Assembly: GCA_013350335.1 (NCBI GenBank)
Contig: CM023533.1
Coordinates: forward strand, 81,000,112 to 81,064,111
Origin: Chimonanthus salicifolius
Taxonomy: Eukaryota > Streptophyta > Magnoliopsida > Laurales > Calycanthaceae
Length of the DNA: 64,000 bases
Direction of reading: 5' to 3'
Shown piece after piece: positions 23,677 through 35,888 of the stretch. Position 1 is the first letter of the stretch. Every line of letters begins with the position of its first letter. The translations under genes were made by a program, and so were the position numbers. A model generated the notes under the pieces. The model was not told where the DNA came from. It worked only from the letters and a program-made list of their open reading frames with translations, and ran no database searches.

Positions 23677-25200
23677 ATTTGCATGAATTGATAATACACT
23701 TTATTTAGAAATATAAAATAAGTGAGAATTGAGACTCAAAATTTACTTACATTAAATAATTCTATATTTGAATATAGTTCTAACAAAAAAAAATACACTT
23801 TGACTTGATTATCAAGTATTTAAGCTTTCAAAAATTAACGGTTTTAAATTATTTAATAATCCTTCAACTTTTCAATCTAACATGGACCACACTTTGGCTT
23901 TATGTGATGAGCTCAGTTTATATTTTGATCAAAAGAATTTTTTTTAATAATTGTTGAAAAGTTCAATCAAAATTTATTTAATCTACACATTTCAAACGAT
24001 ACTAACTAAAAAAAATCCACAGAAGTTTGTTCTATTTGTAACTGAGACAATGGATTTAACAATAAGAACTATATATGAAAATAAATTTCAATCGAAATAA
24101 AAAAAAAATTTAAACACTTTAAATTTTAAGTACTTTAAATTATTATTTTAATTTTAATCTTTCAACTTTTATGAATTTTAAAAATATGTGCGAAACACAA
24201 TAAATCACCTTATTTTTTAGTGTATCTTAAAGGAATAAATCAGTCGTTCTTTTTAAAATTTTCAAATCTTATAGGTTATATTTATCAAAATCTAAAAGTC
24301 TAAATCGTAAATTAAATAATAAATTAAAATTAATTTTTCTTTCCCATTCTATCCAATTTTTTCCACGTATTTAATATAACTCAAATTTAATATTAAATTG
24401 TATTAATCATAAATTTTAATAAAAAGTTTTAATAATACTAACTTTGTATTCTAATTTTTCTTTATTTAAAACCCACATTTCGTTAGTTCCCCTGCATGTA
24501 CGGACAATGAATTGAAATAGCAGACAAAGGAAAATGGCATTTCTTTAAATATCAATTGAAAAAGGTCGACGAGAAAAAATGAAAAAAAGAATATTAATTC
24601 GGTGCACCTGTGAGTAAATCTCACGGTGCGTAAATCACTTCTCTAAAAGGCATGAGATGTCCTGCACATATTTTGCAGGAGTGGGACCCACCAGTTAGGT
24701 GTGTGATGGATCTAATAAAAAAAATCTTTTTTATTATACAGTTCATCAAAAAATAAGTTTGATCAGACTAATTAAGGTATATTTTAAAAATAATAAAATT
24801 TAATTATTTAAAATCAATCTACTATGATCAATACTTGAAGAGTTTTAAAAATACAGTTTGATCGATCTAATTAAACTGATTTTTAGTGGATCACATACCA
24901 GAAAAGAATTCTTTTCAACAAATTTATCACCACTCTAATTAGTGGGCTCCACATTTAAGTAGATATTAATTGCCTTGATGTGAAAAAATTATCATGTTTA
25001 ATAAACAACTAGTATGAGTTTGAATCCGATTTAACCATCGAATTTTGACGTGGAGTTATAACAAATTAACTCTTTCCAGTTAAATACAGTGGATGAAACA
25101 TCATCTCACTTAAATTCATGGATAAGTCCTCTTCAAAATTTTAAATTCAAACCCGAGATAAAACCTCATCTCATTTAAATTCATGGATATCATTTTCATC
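23677..25200. other. AT-rich spacer upstream of the beta-galactosidase gene
   Basis: Mostly AT-rich. Around 24600-24650 there is a small imperfect inverted repeat (GGTGCACCTGTGAG and CTCACGGTGCG). Near 25095 and 25170 there are two copies of TTAAATTCATGGATA. No gene seen. Confidence 0.4.
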
Positions 25201-25208
25201 TATAAATA
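25201..25208 (+). promoter_or_regulatory. TATA box of the beta-galactosidase gene
   Basis: TATAAATA, 66 bp before the ATG, giving a short leader of about 30-35 nt. Confidence 0.65.
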
Positions 25209-25266
25209 CATCACAAAGATCATTTAAGAGGAATCACAGAATAGTCACTGATAGTTAAAAAAGAGG

Positions 25267-28200
25267 ATGGATTTAGGCATGAAGTTTTTTCTTTTATCTG
25301 CTTATTTTTTAATCTGTCTTCGATATTTAACTCTGACGACTGCGATCCAAGTTTCACATGATGGGCGAGCGATTACAATCGACGGAGAGAGAAAGATTAT
25401 TCTCTCAGGCTCAATTCATTATCCACGTAGCACGACTGAGGTATAAACAATGATTATAATTTTCTTTTCAATTTTATTATTATATTCTTTTATTAATAAG
25501 TTTTTGAATAACCATTCTATAAACTTTTGCACGGTGGAAATAGCATCTAAAATATTAAAATTGCTTTGAAGTTTGTATGTAGTTATGTACTCGACTTGGT
25601 TGAATTTTTTTATCACCAACGTGTTTATTCCTTTTTGAGTCTTCAACTAATCTTCAAAACATATGTAAAGCTTCCTATTCACGCAATCGAGTAACTCTAC
25701 GAGGAGTGATCTTGTTGAGTTGAGTTTCTGATCATTATTCTAACTCTTTGAATTTTAAAAGACGAATTTTTAAGAAAAAAGTTAGAAATTTTAGTAAAAA
25801 TTAAGCAAACATAAGAACACATGTATCTAATAATGTGTACTATTGTGTGATTTACATTTATTTTTTTCCTCCCTCAGATGTGGCCTGATCTAATTCAGAA
25901 GGGAAAGGAAGGTGGTCTGAATGCAATTGAGACTTATGTATTTTGGAACATCCACGAGCCCCGTCGTCGCCAGGTTTTTATCGTTCCTCTTAAGTACAAT
26001 ATAAAAATATAATAATTATAATAATAATAAGAATTCAAATTAATATTTTTTTCTATTTCTTTCTGAACAGTACGATTTTGAGGGAAATCACGATCTCATT
26101 AGATTTCTCAAGACAATCCAAGATGCAGGCCTTTATGCCATTCTCCGAATTGGCCCCTATGCATGTGCTGAATGGAATTTCGGGTATTTTTAATAAAAAT
26201 TTTAACAATGAATTTCTGTCTTATTTATTTTTTAAATTATTATTCATTTGAATTAAATATTTATGGTTTTTTTTTTAAAAAAAATTTGTCAGAGGGTTGC
26301 CTGTGTGGCTGCATCAAATGCCAGGGATTCAGATAAGAACCGATAATGAGATATTCAAGGTTTAATTTTAAATTCATTCAATTTTTTTTTTCTTCTTTAA
26401 ATGAAATGATTATATCTTCCTGTAATTTTACTCACTCAAATGTACAGAATGAAATGCAAAACTTCACTAGCCTTATCGTTGATATGATCAAAAAAGAAAA
26501 TCTCTTGGCACCACAAGGAGGACCAATCATTCTTACACAGGTATAAATTTCATCAATTTATATGATTAAATATTAATTTTCTCAATAAAAAATGGGATAA
26601 TTATTTAATTTTTATTGCATCAGATTGAAAATGAATATGGAAATGTAATGGGTCCATACGGAGAAGCAGGGAAGAGATATATAAATTGGTGTGCTAAATT
26701 GGCAGAATCCTTCAACGTTGGTGTCCCTTGGATCATGTGCCAACAATCCGATGCCCCCCAACCAATGGTATTTATCTATTTATTTATTTTATTATTATTC
26801 AAATATTCATTTTTAATTATATTTTTTCCATTTTTATTTATCTACAGATAAATACTTGCAATGGATTTTATTGTGACAATTTCAAGCCAAATAATCCCAA
26901 CAGTCCCAAGATGTGGACAGAGAATTGGACTGGCTGGTGTGTATTCCTTACGTTATTTTTTAATTTATTCTAAAACTTCTAATTTATTATTTTTATTACT
27001 TACAAAAATAAAAATATTGAATTAAGATATTTGACATGATTTTTTTTTTTTCATTAATTAGGTTCAAAGCATGGGGTGGAAAAGACCCTCATAGACCTGC
27101 TGAAGATGTGGCTTTTGCAGTCGCACGTTTCTTTCAAAGGGGTGGCACTCTCCAAAATTACTACATGGTTAGTTTAAAATTTTAATAATATCTAATTGAC
27201 AATAATATTTCAAAATTATTTCTTAGATTTCATTTATTTACTATTAATATGATATTTCTTCCTTTTATTTTGCTTTAAAGTACCATGGTGGGACCAATTT
27301 TGGACACACAACAGGTGGACCGTATATCACGACCTCATATGATTATGATGCTCCTCTCGATGAATATGGTAATTCTCAACCTCATCATAACCTATATTTA
27401 AAGTGATTTTGACCCAAGTTGTATCACTATTTAATATTTATATTATGATTTTCATTACTATTTTTAATTTTTAAAATATTACTTCCTTAAGGTAACTTAA
27501 GGCAACCGAAGTGGGGGCATTTGAAGGAACTTCATGGTCTACTTATGAAGATGGAAAAATTTCTCACTTATGGTGATGTTACTCATAAAAATTTTGGACA
27601 TGGAGCATGGGTGAGTTACCTTCATATTTATTTATTTTCTATTATAATTCACTTTAATTAATTTAAATTAATATGAAAATTTTCCATTTTCAGGCAACAA
27701 CCTACACTCTCAATGCAACTTCAGTTTGTTTCTTGAGTAACCCCAACACTGATGCTGATGTCACAGTCACTTTCTTTGGCAATGTTTTTACAATACCAGC
27801 ATGGTCTGTTAGTATCCTTCTTGATTGCAAGAATGTAACCTACAACACTGGAAAGGTAAATTATTTATCACAGATAAAAAAAAAATTGTCCAGTTTTGCC
27901 CGATTGAGTAATATTGCTCTCTGAAATATTTTTTGATGAATTTTTAAATACCCAGATTGGGTCTATCAAATCCAATATTGAAGTTTTGAATTTTGGCCAC
28001 TCAATCGCTATGGTAGAAACAGACAACCCAAATTATTCAAAAAATATCATGAAAATAAGAGAGAAATTAGTGCTTTCTAATTATTTAAATATTTTAAAAT
28101 ATTTATCGTTATTTTTTAAATTTGATACAGGTTAACACTCAAACCTCTATAATGGTGAAGAAACCAAACAGAGGTGAAGATGAACCTGAGAAGTTGACGT

Positions 28201-30275
28201 GGTCATGGAGGCCTGAATTCATTGAGGATACCCTACTAGGAATGGGTACTTTTTCTGCAAATCAGCTACTTGAGCAAAATTATGTGACTGGTAGTCTTAG
28301 TGACTATCTGTGGTACATGACTAGGTAATTTTTGTTAATTAAATTGTTAGATTAGTCGATTTATTATCTATACGTCATGAGTTTAATTCGATATATATTT
28401 TTTTTTAACAATGCAGTGTGGACATCAAGAAAAGTGATTCAATGTATAGTAAAAATATGATCCTGCGCGTTAACACAACCGGCCACGGTCTTTATGTTTT
28501 CTTTAATGGAAAGCTTGTAGGTAAATATCCTAGAATGAAATTAGCAAGTTGGAATCTAAATCAATTTGAGTTTTTTTTAAGACCAAAGTCTCTAGGCATC
28601 TCGACTCACCTTTGGGGCATGTGTAAGTCAACCCCACATGATCAAGTCATTTTGAGTTATGGTTCGTTTTGTAATTAAAAATATTAAAAAGGCCTGATCA
28701 TGTCTTAAAAGTTTTTGGGATTTTTCTTGTAAATGTCATAATTTATAGTACTTCTACTAATTGACAATTTCTTTTTTTATTTTATTTTGTAATCAGGATC
28801 TAATTATGCAAAAGGTGGAAACTATGGTTTTGTGCTGGAAGTTCCTGTTACGGTTAAACCAAACAAAAACAAAATAACTTTAATCAGTGTCACAGTTGGT
28901 CTTAAAGTAAGCATCATTTTCCTTAAATTAATAGATTAAATTATTCTTTTATCATTCTAGCTTGTTTTATAGCATTAAATGATTTATTTTTCTTTTGCAA
29001 GAATTATGGTGCATTCTTCGACTTAGCTCCAACCGGAATTGTTGGAGGTCCAGTTCAATTGATTGGAAATAATAATATCACCAAAGATCTTTCATCAGAT
29101 ACTTGGACTTACAAGGTGAATCATTTTATGAAATCATATTTATTTTATTCAATCCATATATCTGTCTATGTTGGTTCAACCAATATGCTTTTATTGCAAA
29201 CACAGGTTGGCTTGAATGGTGAGAACAAACAAAATTGGGCTGACCATGACTCTAGGAATTGGCATGAAAAGTCTTTATTGATTTCTAAGCCCATGACTTG
29301 GTACAAGGTACTCATATCAGTGATTTTTTTCTTCTTTTTTTTTTTTCCATATGATGATGATAGAAATTATATTTCTCTTTCAAGGCCCCACTTGGAAGAA
29401 AATGATTATTGTTACGAAATTTTTTATATTGTAGACAACTTTCAAGGCCCCACTTGGAGAAGATCCTGTGGTGGTTGACCTCCAGGGATTGGGTAAGGGA
29501 GAAGCATGGGTAAATGGGAGAAGTATCGGGCGATATTGGCCAACCTTTGTTGCACCAACAGATTGTGGCTTATGTGATTACCATGGACCATACGCCTCTA
29601 GCAAGTGTGCCAATGGTTGCGGGCAGCCTACTCAAAGATGGTAAGTTCGTATCTTGATCTGTAACTTCATAATTCCTTTTTTGAATAATTGGTTAGTATT
29701 TCATTAGAAAAAAAAAAAAAGTAAACTAACATTAGAGTTTAAAATTTTTAATTTCAATAGGTATCACGTGCCGCGTTCGTGGCTAAAGGCGGATGATAAT
29801 AGTCTTATTTTGTTTGAGGAAATGGGTGGCAATCCATTGGAAGTGAATTTTCAGATTGATACGGTTGGGAGTGTGTGTGCTAAGGTTGAGGAAGGCAAGA
29901 CCTTAGAGCTTTCTTGCCATGGTGACCGTACTATCTCACAAATTCAATTTGCTAGCTATGGTGACCCACAAGGAACTTGTGAATCCTCCTTCCAAATAGG
30001 CGTTTGTGAGGCCAAATCTGCATTGGAATTTGTCAAGAATGTAAGTGACTCATAAGTATCTAATACCCATCACCTTCACTATCCTATTTTATTTTCTTAT
30101 AATTATTTTTTTAATAATTTCAATTATTAACATTATTATAATGATTTTATTGTTATAGGCATGTGTTGGAAAAACAAGTTGTTCTTTCCAAGTGATCGAA
30201 CACCAGTTTGGATCGAACAACTGCGTCGGTTGCGGCATCGGAACGAAGAGCCTCGCTGTTAAAGCTCTCTGTTAG
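25267..30275 (+). CDS. Beta-galactosidase, GH35, with C-terminal SUEL lectin domain (BGAL7/15 type)
   Basis: Nineteen exons joined in frame: 25267-25440, 25878-25973, 26071-26183, 26293-26359, 26448-26540, 26624-26767, 26848-26936, 27062-27167, 27281-27368, 27492-27610, 27694-27855, 28131-28324, 28417-28520, 28797-28906, 29002-29115, 29206-29307, 29435-29640, 29761-30040, 30159-30275; about 825 residues. A signal peptide covers about residues 1-26, followed by [11 protein letters not shown] and [11 protein letters not shown]. The GH35 acid/base Glu lies in IENEYG (E185) and the nucleophile in MWTENWTGW (E254). Their 69-residue spacing equals that of tomato TBG4. YHGGTNFG follows. The last ~90 residues are a Cys-rich SUEL/galactose-binding lectin domain. 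The enzyme is expected in the cell wall, removing beta-galactosyl residues from pectin, arabinogalactan or xyloglucan. All introns are GT-AG and no frame defect is seen. Confidence 0.95.
29377..29458 (+). repeat. 20-bp direct repeat across the intron 16 / exon 17 boundary
   Basis: A word at the beginning of exon 17 (29439-29458) is present unchanged in the preceding intron at 29377-29396, 62 bp away. The intronic copy is preceded by a pyrimidine tract and ends its first part in CAAG, so it could act as a decoy acceptor. It looks like a recent small tandem duplication. Confidence 0.8.
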
Positions 30276-31437
30276 AGGATGAGTTAGGACTTATTTTTGA
30301 GTTTAGAAAATTATTAGTTTTCAAAGGGTTTAGGGACTTATGTTGAAAGGGTGATAGATTAGGTTTGCTTTCAATGTTTTCAGTTATGTTTAGACCTTTG
30401 TTATACATAATAAATTAGAATTTAGACTCAGTTTGAAGTTTGAACAAATATTAGAACTCTTTGAATGGTGATTGAAATAATCCATCAATTATCTTAACAG
30501 AAAAGAAAAATATTACTAATAACTTAATAAAAAAAAAATAACAATATATTGACTAGATATCCATCTATGATCAATTGAAGTTGGATTGGGTTGGATTTTT
30601 AAAAGTGAACTCAACTCGACCCATGTTTGAGTCAAACCTTTTGCCTCAACCCAACCCAACCCATATGCTTTTTATATAGTGAGATTCTTCAACTTTTAAC
30701 ACACAAAGTAGACACAACAAATTCATATCAATGTTATTAAAATACTCCACATCTCAGTATTCAATACGGTTTGAATCACTATAATCCACTACATAATTTT
30801 TTTTTATATTATATTAAAATAATAAATTGTGTCATTTTAGCATGCTCTCAAAGCACACCAACAAATTTTGTTACCTTACCTTAGCATAAGAGATGAACAT
30901 CTTTTATACTTTAGTTTTGATCGCAGAGTTCTGTAATACATTAAAATAAAAAGAATCAAGGGTAGTGAGGGTTTTAATAGGATTGTTTCTGAGTTTTCTA
31001 CATGTTAATCCAAAAAAAAAAAAAAAAGATTAAAACAGCTATCTAATTAAAATAAATTGAAATTAATTGTCATCTCAATTCGATTTTAGTATTTTGCAAT
31101 TGATGGTTAGAAATAGGATGGCAAATTTGGGTCGATCGGATGGAGTTTTAATCTAATCGGAGCCTAGCCTTCATTTATAATTAAAGGGTGAGCCCAAACC
31201 CAAGGTCTCATTTGTTCAAACTTCGCTAGGACTGATTTCTATGTATGTAAGACCCAATCATGATTTTAAACTTGAAGCGTATATGAGCGCTTATATGGGT
31301 TTAAGCTTTCTTCTAGGCTCTAGCCCAAAACGGATTAGTTTGTATAATTTTATAAAAAAGTAGATTATATATTACATATGTAACATTAATTAAAGAAAAT
31401 TAAGTTTTATAAAATTTTGTTCAAATTTGAGCTTTTG
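30276..31437. other. 3' flank of the beta-galactosidase gene and spacer
   Basis: Includes the 3' UTR. Beyond that only AT-rich sequence and a poly-A run near 31013. Confidence 0.4.
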
Positions 31438-31445
31438 GGTCGGAC

Positions 31446-31650
31446 CAAGGTTCCAAAAAATAGTGGACCCGAGACCTCAGATCCATCGTTTTTCGGCCAA
31501 TATCTTGCTGTATCGGGCGATTTTTTTCCTCTCTTTTTTTTTAACAAATCTCGGCCGTATCGGCCGATATTGGCGAGATCTCAGTCATATCGGCCGAGAT
31601 CTCACCCGTACAGTAGATACAAGATATCTCAGACATTTTTTTGACCCCTG
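31446..31650. mobile_element. hAT-type palindromic MITE (copy 2)
   Basis: Ends CAAGGTTCCAAAAAAT and TTTTTTTGACCCCTG. Flanks GGTCGGAC (31438-31445) and AGTCGGAC (31651-31658) match at 7 of 8 positions. The inner part carries TATCGGCCGATAT and a sub-type TCTCGGCCGTATCGG / ATCGGCCGAGATCTC. It is a 205-bp member of the family at 3306. Confidence 0.8.
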
Positions 31651-33224
31651 AGTCGGACTAAGACATTCTTGCAGTAGACCCATCCCAACAATTTTGGACT
31701 TGATATGTTGGGCTTATAAATGAACCTGGCCCCAACTTGAGTCAATTTGAAGACAGTTTTTTCTTATGCGTCCTCACATTAAGTGTAGCTCAAGTTGCAG
31801 CTCTAGCTAGTAATGGTTTTTTTTCTTCTAAATTTTGATTTTGAAATATTCACCATTCTCCTTCTGATATATAGAAAATGTGACCCTCAAATTATATATT
31901 TTTGTACTCTCTATTTATATTCCAATTCCCAAGTCATGTGATTGGTATTCCAAGTAACTCTCAAAAAGTTTGAAAATTTGTGATTTGTCCCTTGACATAA
32001 TAAGAATTACTAGCCCAAGTGATGCCACATGTCAAAAAAAAAAAAAAAAAATTCAATTAAAATAACGAATTACGTTATTTTAACATGGGTATTCTTGTAA
32101 TGAAAGAGAGACCAAGTATGGGGTGCAAGTGGGTCATTTTGGATTGGATTTATGCTAACTTGACTCAAATAAAGGGTTTTAAATGTGGAACCGACTCGAC
32201 TTAAGATATTTGAAATACCTTTATTTAAGTTATTTGAATAAAAAATTATCCTATATTTGAGAACACGACCATTTTAATAGATTACAAAAAACATCACGAG
32301 ACAAACAAAAATAGAAACCTAAAAAAATCTAAATTCAGTAAAACAAAAATTGAAAATTAAAATGCCTAAATGTCTTTGTTTACTTATATATAAAATATTA
32401 AATAATATGTTAAAATACTTTAAGCCCTGATTTAGATGTTAAATGTCTTTTTCTCCTTGATCCAACCCAAATAAAGAAAATCTTGAGTATTCAAAACTTA
32501 TAACTGATCTTATTAAACTTGAACTCAGTGACTCACTAATCCTGACTCAATGTTTAATGAATTATAGCTTTATTTGAATAGGTAAAAGTGACGATATTTT
32601 CATGATTTTCCTCATTTCTCCTGTTTAGATCTTTATGAGAGAGAATCAATTCCACAAGAGTCCAAACTTCCATTAGAGGAGGAATCTTTCTAGAGGAGAA
32701 GAAAATGGTGTTCTGTGCAATTGTTACTAAGATTGCATATGATTATACTTTTTATTTTTTAAACTTTTTGAGCTTAATAAAAAAATTAATCAATATTATT
32801 GAAAATTCATTTAAAGCTCGACATTCAAATTAAATTTTACTTGAAAAATCAAAATTTAGCCATTTATTTTTAGTGGACATACAACTATTGTTGATTTTTT
32901 TTATAAATATACTTCGATATTCACATATTGAATTTCAAGTAATCTTTCAATCTTCTAAGATTTTTCATTTTTTACCGGTGGTTATCCTTGACCAAGGGTT
33001 ACCCTAGGTATTATGAATACCCTTGTTTGGGTAGGGTTTTCAAAAGTGGGAGGGGAGGAGTAAAAAATTACCACTCCCCCTTAATTACAAAACAAGGGTA
33101 ATGGAGGGTACCCCTCCAAAAGCAGCCGGTGCATTGGCGTGACAAGAATCAAGAAGCACTGTTGTGTGTGCATCGAGACCAGTTCCTTGATGGACTTTCT
33201 GTTGAGTAGAGGTCTTCTCAATTA
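31651..33224. other. Spacer with a possible short foldback
   Basis: Around 32985-33125 there is a partly palindromic GGGTA/TACCC-rich block (AATACCCTTGTTTGGGTAGG ... AACAAGGGTAATGGAGGG) that looks like a small MITE without clear ends. Otherwise AT-rich, with no gene. Confidence 0.4.
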
Positions 33225-33413
33225 CTCCCTCCATCCTATTTTACTTGTCTCATTTAAAACATTTGTATTATTTAAAAAACTCTCCATATAAGACTAACAT
33301 TTCATGTAATTTCATCTATTTTCAACACACTTTATGCTACTCTAATATAAATGAGACAACTATTTTGAAACAATCCCAATATTCATACAAGACAACTATT
33401 TTGGAACAGAGAG
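33225..33413. mobile_element. Stowaway MITE
   Basis: Ends CTCCCTCCATCCTATTTTA and GGAACAGAGAG with TA on both sides; the body matches the copies at 20279, 55483 and 55729. The open frame across it is not a gene. Confidence 0.85.
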
Positions 33414-33831
33414 TATTTCACATTATTAAGTATGCAAATCTTTTATTGAAGACCTTTTCATTGATGGAGATGGAAATGAACTTCAATCCAATCTCTACAT
33501 TCCACGATCTGTTCTCTAACCAAGCAAGTTCTCCGATCACCTTTGTGGAAGCAGATTTCATGTTTCGTATGCCAGTTGTTATCCAAATATGCAATTTTGT
33601 GTTCTATGATTTCATCATTATATGTTTCTTCCAGCCAAAGATTTTAAATTGCAATTCAAAACTCAAAATGGGTAAGAGGTGTCTAATTCAGAAAAAAATC
33701 GCAGACACATAGGATCCATAAATTCAGCATAATATTGGATACTTTCAAATAAATATTTAGTTTAAAACAAAAAAAACATGTAAATAAACCAATTGAAATT
33801 AGTGCATAAACTTCATTAAAAAAATCAAATA

Positions 33832-34722
33832 ATATGCATTCCAAGAATTTAGTTACATTGCAAAAGAAACCAACACCAAGGTCCTTACCTGATTGCATAA
33901 TTTGGCACACCACCACCATCCACTTCAAGATAGTTAGTTACCAATGGACAACAAACGATTTGTTGGGTCCCATCACAATAGACCAACACCAAAGAAATCC
34001 AGTTAGCAAGATCCTAATATCTTGAAATTTGGCCTTTATGTTGAATGTGGCTCATTTTTTTACCATCATTGGGGTCATCACCGGAGGACCTATGGTAGTC
34101 TAATTTTTTTTTGTTCAGAATGATAGGCCACATAGATGAGCATGTCGAGATGCGGCTCACATAATTCCTTCATAATTTTTTTTTTAAATGGTAACCCTAC
34201 TCAAACCCATAATTTTTTTTATCATAACAAAGAAAACTTACCAACTATGCTCCAGGCTCTTGTCAATCCTTCATAAAATAATTGGCAACAAAGAAACAAA
34301 ATACTTTTCATCTAAGACCGAAAGAGAAATAGAACTTACTAAATTCTATGTAGCCAAAATTAGACGATAGTTCTATATGAATTAACTAAAGCTTGCTAAA
34401 TCAGCCTTTTCTTACTGCCCAAAAAATCTAAATGGAAATGTTTACTCTCTATTACTACTACTACTACTACTACTATATGGAATGGTATTTAACTATTTTA
34501 TACATTAAACTTAGCATGCTAAAACAATATCTTGCTAGAAGAACATGATTTGAGAAAAATAATCAGAAATAAATATGAATAGCATGTCCCAAGAAATTAA
34601 GGGAGTATAGTAACATCCATCTTTATGTCTTTGAGAAAGATTACAACTTGCCAACTTAGTCGAAACTAGAATTTATGAGCTACCAGAGTAGATGCCTAGT
34701 TCGTATTTACAATCACACCCCT
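33832..34722. repeat. Segmental direct duplication, copy B
   Basis: Same orientation as copy A (22008-23676), 11.8 kb away, and lacking the ~950-bp insertion of copy A. It has its own ~150-bp difference after CCCATCACAATAG. The (ACT)n run is longer here. It lies downstream of the beta-galactosidase gene. Confidence 0.8.
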
Positions 34723-35699
34723 AGTCTGTCTTTTGTTGGGATTTGAGGGTAGAGCTTCTGGGATGAGACATTTTAAGATCTTTGATCTGGAGCATCACCC
34801 TCTTTTTGCAGTCTCAAAATCAAGTAGAAAAATAAATTCAGATTCAATGTGAAAACAAGTCAACATTTGTTACTATTCTTCCTACATGTGTGGTTCTTGG
34901 ATAATTGCCCATCCGTAAAGGAGCCTGTTGGGAACCCAGATACACATCCTGACACGTTCTAGCTCAGAATCTCAGGACAAGTCCCTGAAGTCATCAGTCC
35001 AATAAATATCCATGGGCCAGAATAGAAACATGAGGATAAAACTGACACTAAGAACTGCTAAGTTTTCAACCTTCGCAGCTCTTCATTATGGAATGTACTA
35101 ATCCTTTTTGGTGTGGTAAAGAATTAATTTCCCAAATTGAATATCTAACCCTCTTATAACTTATACCACAATGTGACAAAGATCACAGTCAGTCCCATAT
35201 GTTGCACTTTGCACAACTTCAACCATATGCATAATGGAGGTGAAGATTGGATTTATTAGGAATATAATCTTGAATCCCATCATGAGTATAAAGAGGTCAT
35301 AGAAGATGAAGACTCAGAAGATTATTACGTTGTTATAGATGACATAAAAAAGGCAAAGAATAATAGCAAAAGTATTGCAAATACATTATGGGAGGACTTT
35401 TTCACTCATTGGAGTAATTTGAGAAGTAATAAATAGGAATGATGCAGGGGTTTGTCAATATTGACTAACAGGTATTATTGGTAATTTAGTGTTTGGTATG
35501 GTATATGCAATGTGGTTCATCATTATGACCTTTTATGTTATTACTGATTATGTTTTGAATGTTCTACATTCTTATGATGGACTCCCTAAATAGATGGGAT
35601 TGGTAGCTATTATGATGATGATGACATACATTTCATGAATTATGAATGAATTTTACTATAGATGGTAATGATGTGATCGATGCTTAATTAACTCATAAT
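34723..35699. other. Unclassified sequence with a short open stretch
   Basis: More balanced composition than the spacer. At 35260-35436 a plus-strand frame stays open for about 57 codons with an acidic segment (EVIEDEDSEDYYVVID) and TLWEDFFTHWSN before its stop; an in-frame TAG lies just upstream. I do not recognise it. It may be a transposon or gene remnant. Confidence 0.35.
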
Positions 35700-35796
35700 A
35701 TGATTGATGTTGATGATATTTTATAATTATGATATTTATAATTTGCATTTTATAGTATTTAGATTAATCCACTCATCCAATGTAACATGCACATCT
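35700..35796 (-). mobile_element. RTE LINE relic, part left of the L1 insertion
   Basis: The minus strand reads KMCMLHWMSG, matching the RTE block EMRMLRWMCG. The same element resumes at 43511 on the other side of the L1 (AMLYGAKCWAMK, which precedes this block in RTE proteins). Confidence 0.65.
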
Positions 35797-35888
35797 TAGG
35801 CTTAGATCAAGCTTGGCTATTATCATCTATCATAAGGTGGCGAGAGGGTGGAGATGGAGAGAGCAGGAGCAGAGAGGTTACCTAAACA

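Noticed and set aside
33245..33712. 155-codon plus-strand frame
   Set aside because: It starts inside a Stowaway MITE (the same [17 protein letters not shown] peptide appears at 55503) and runs into AT-rich sequence; no protein features.
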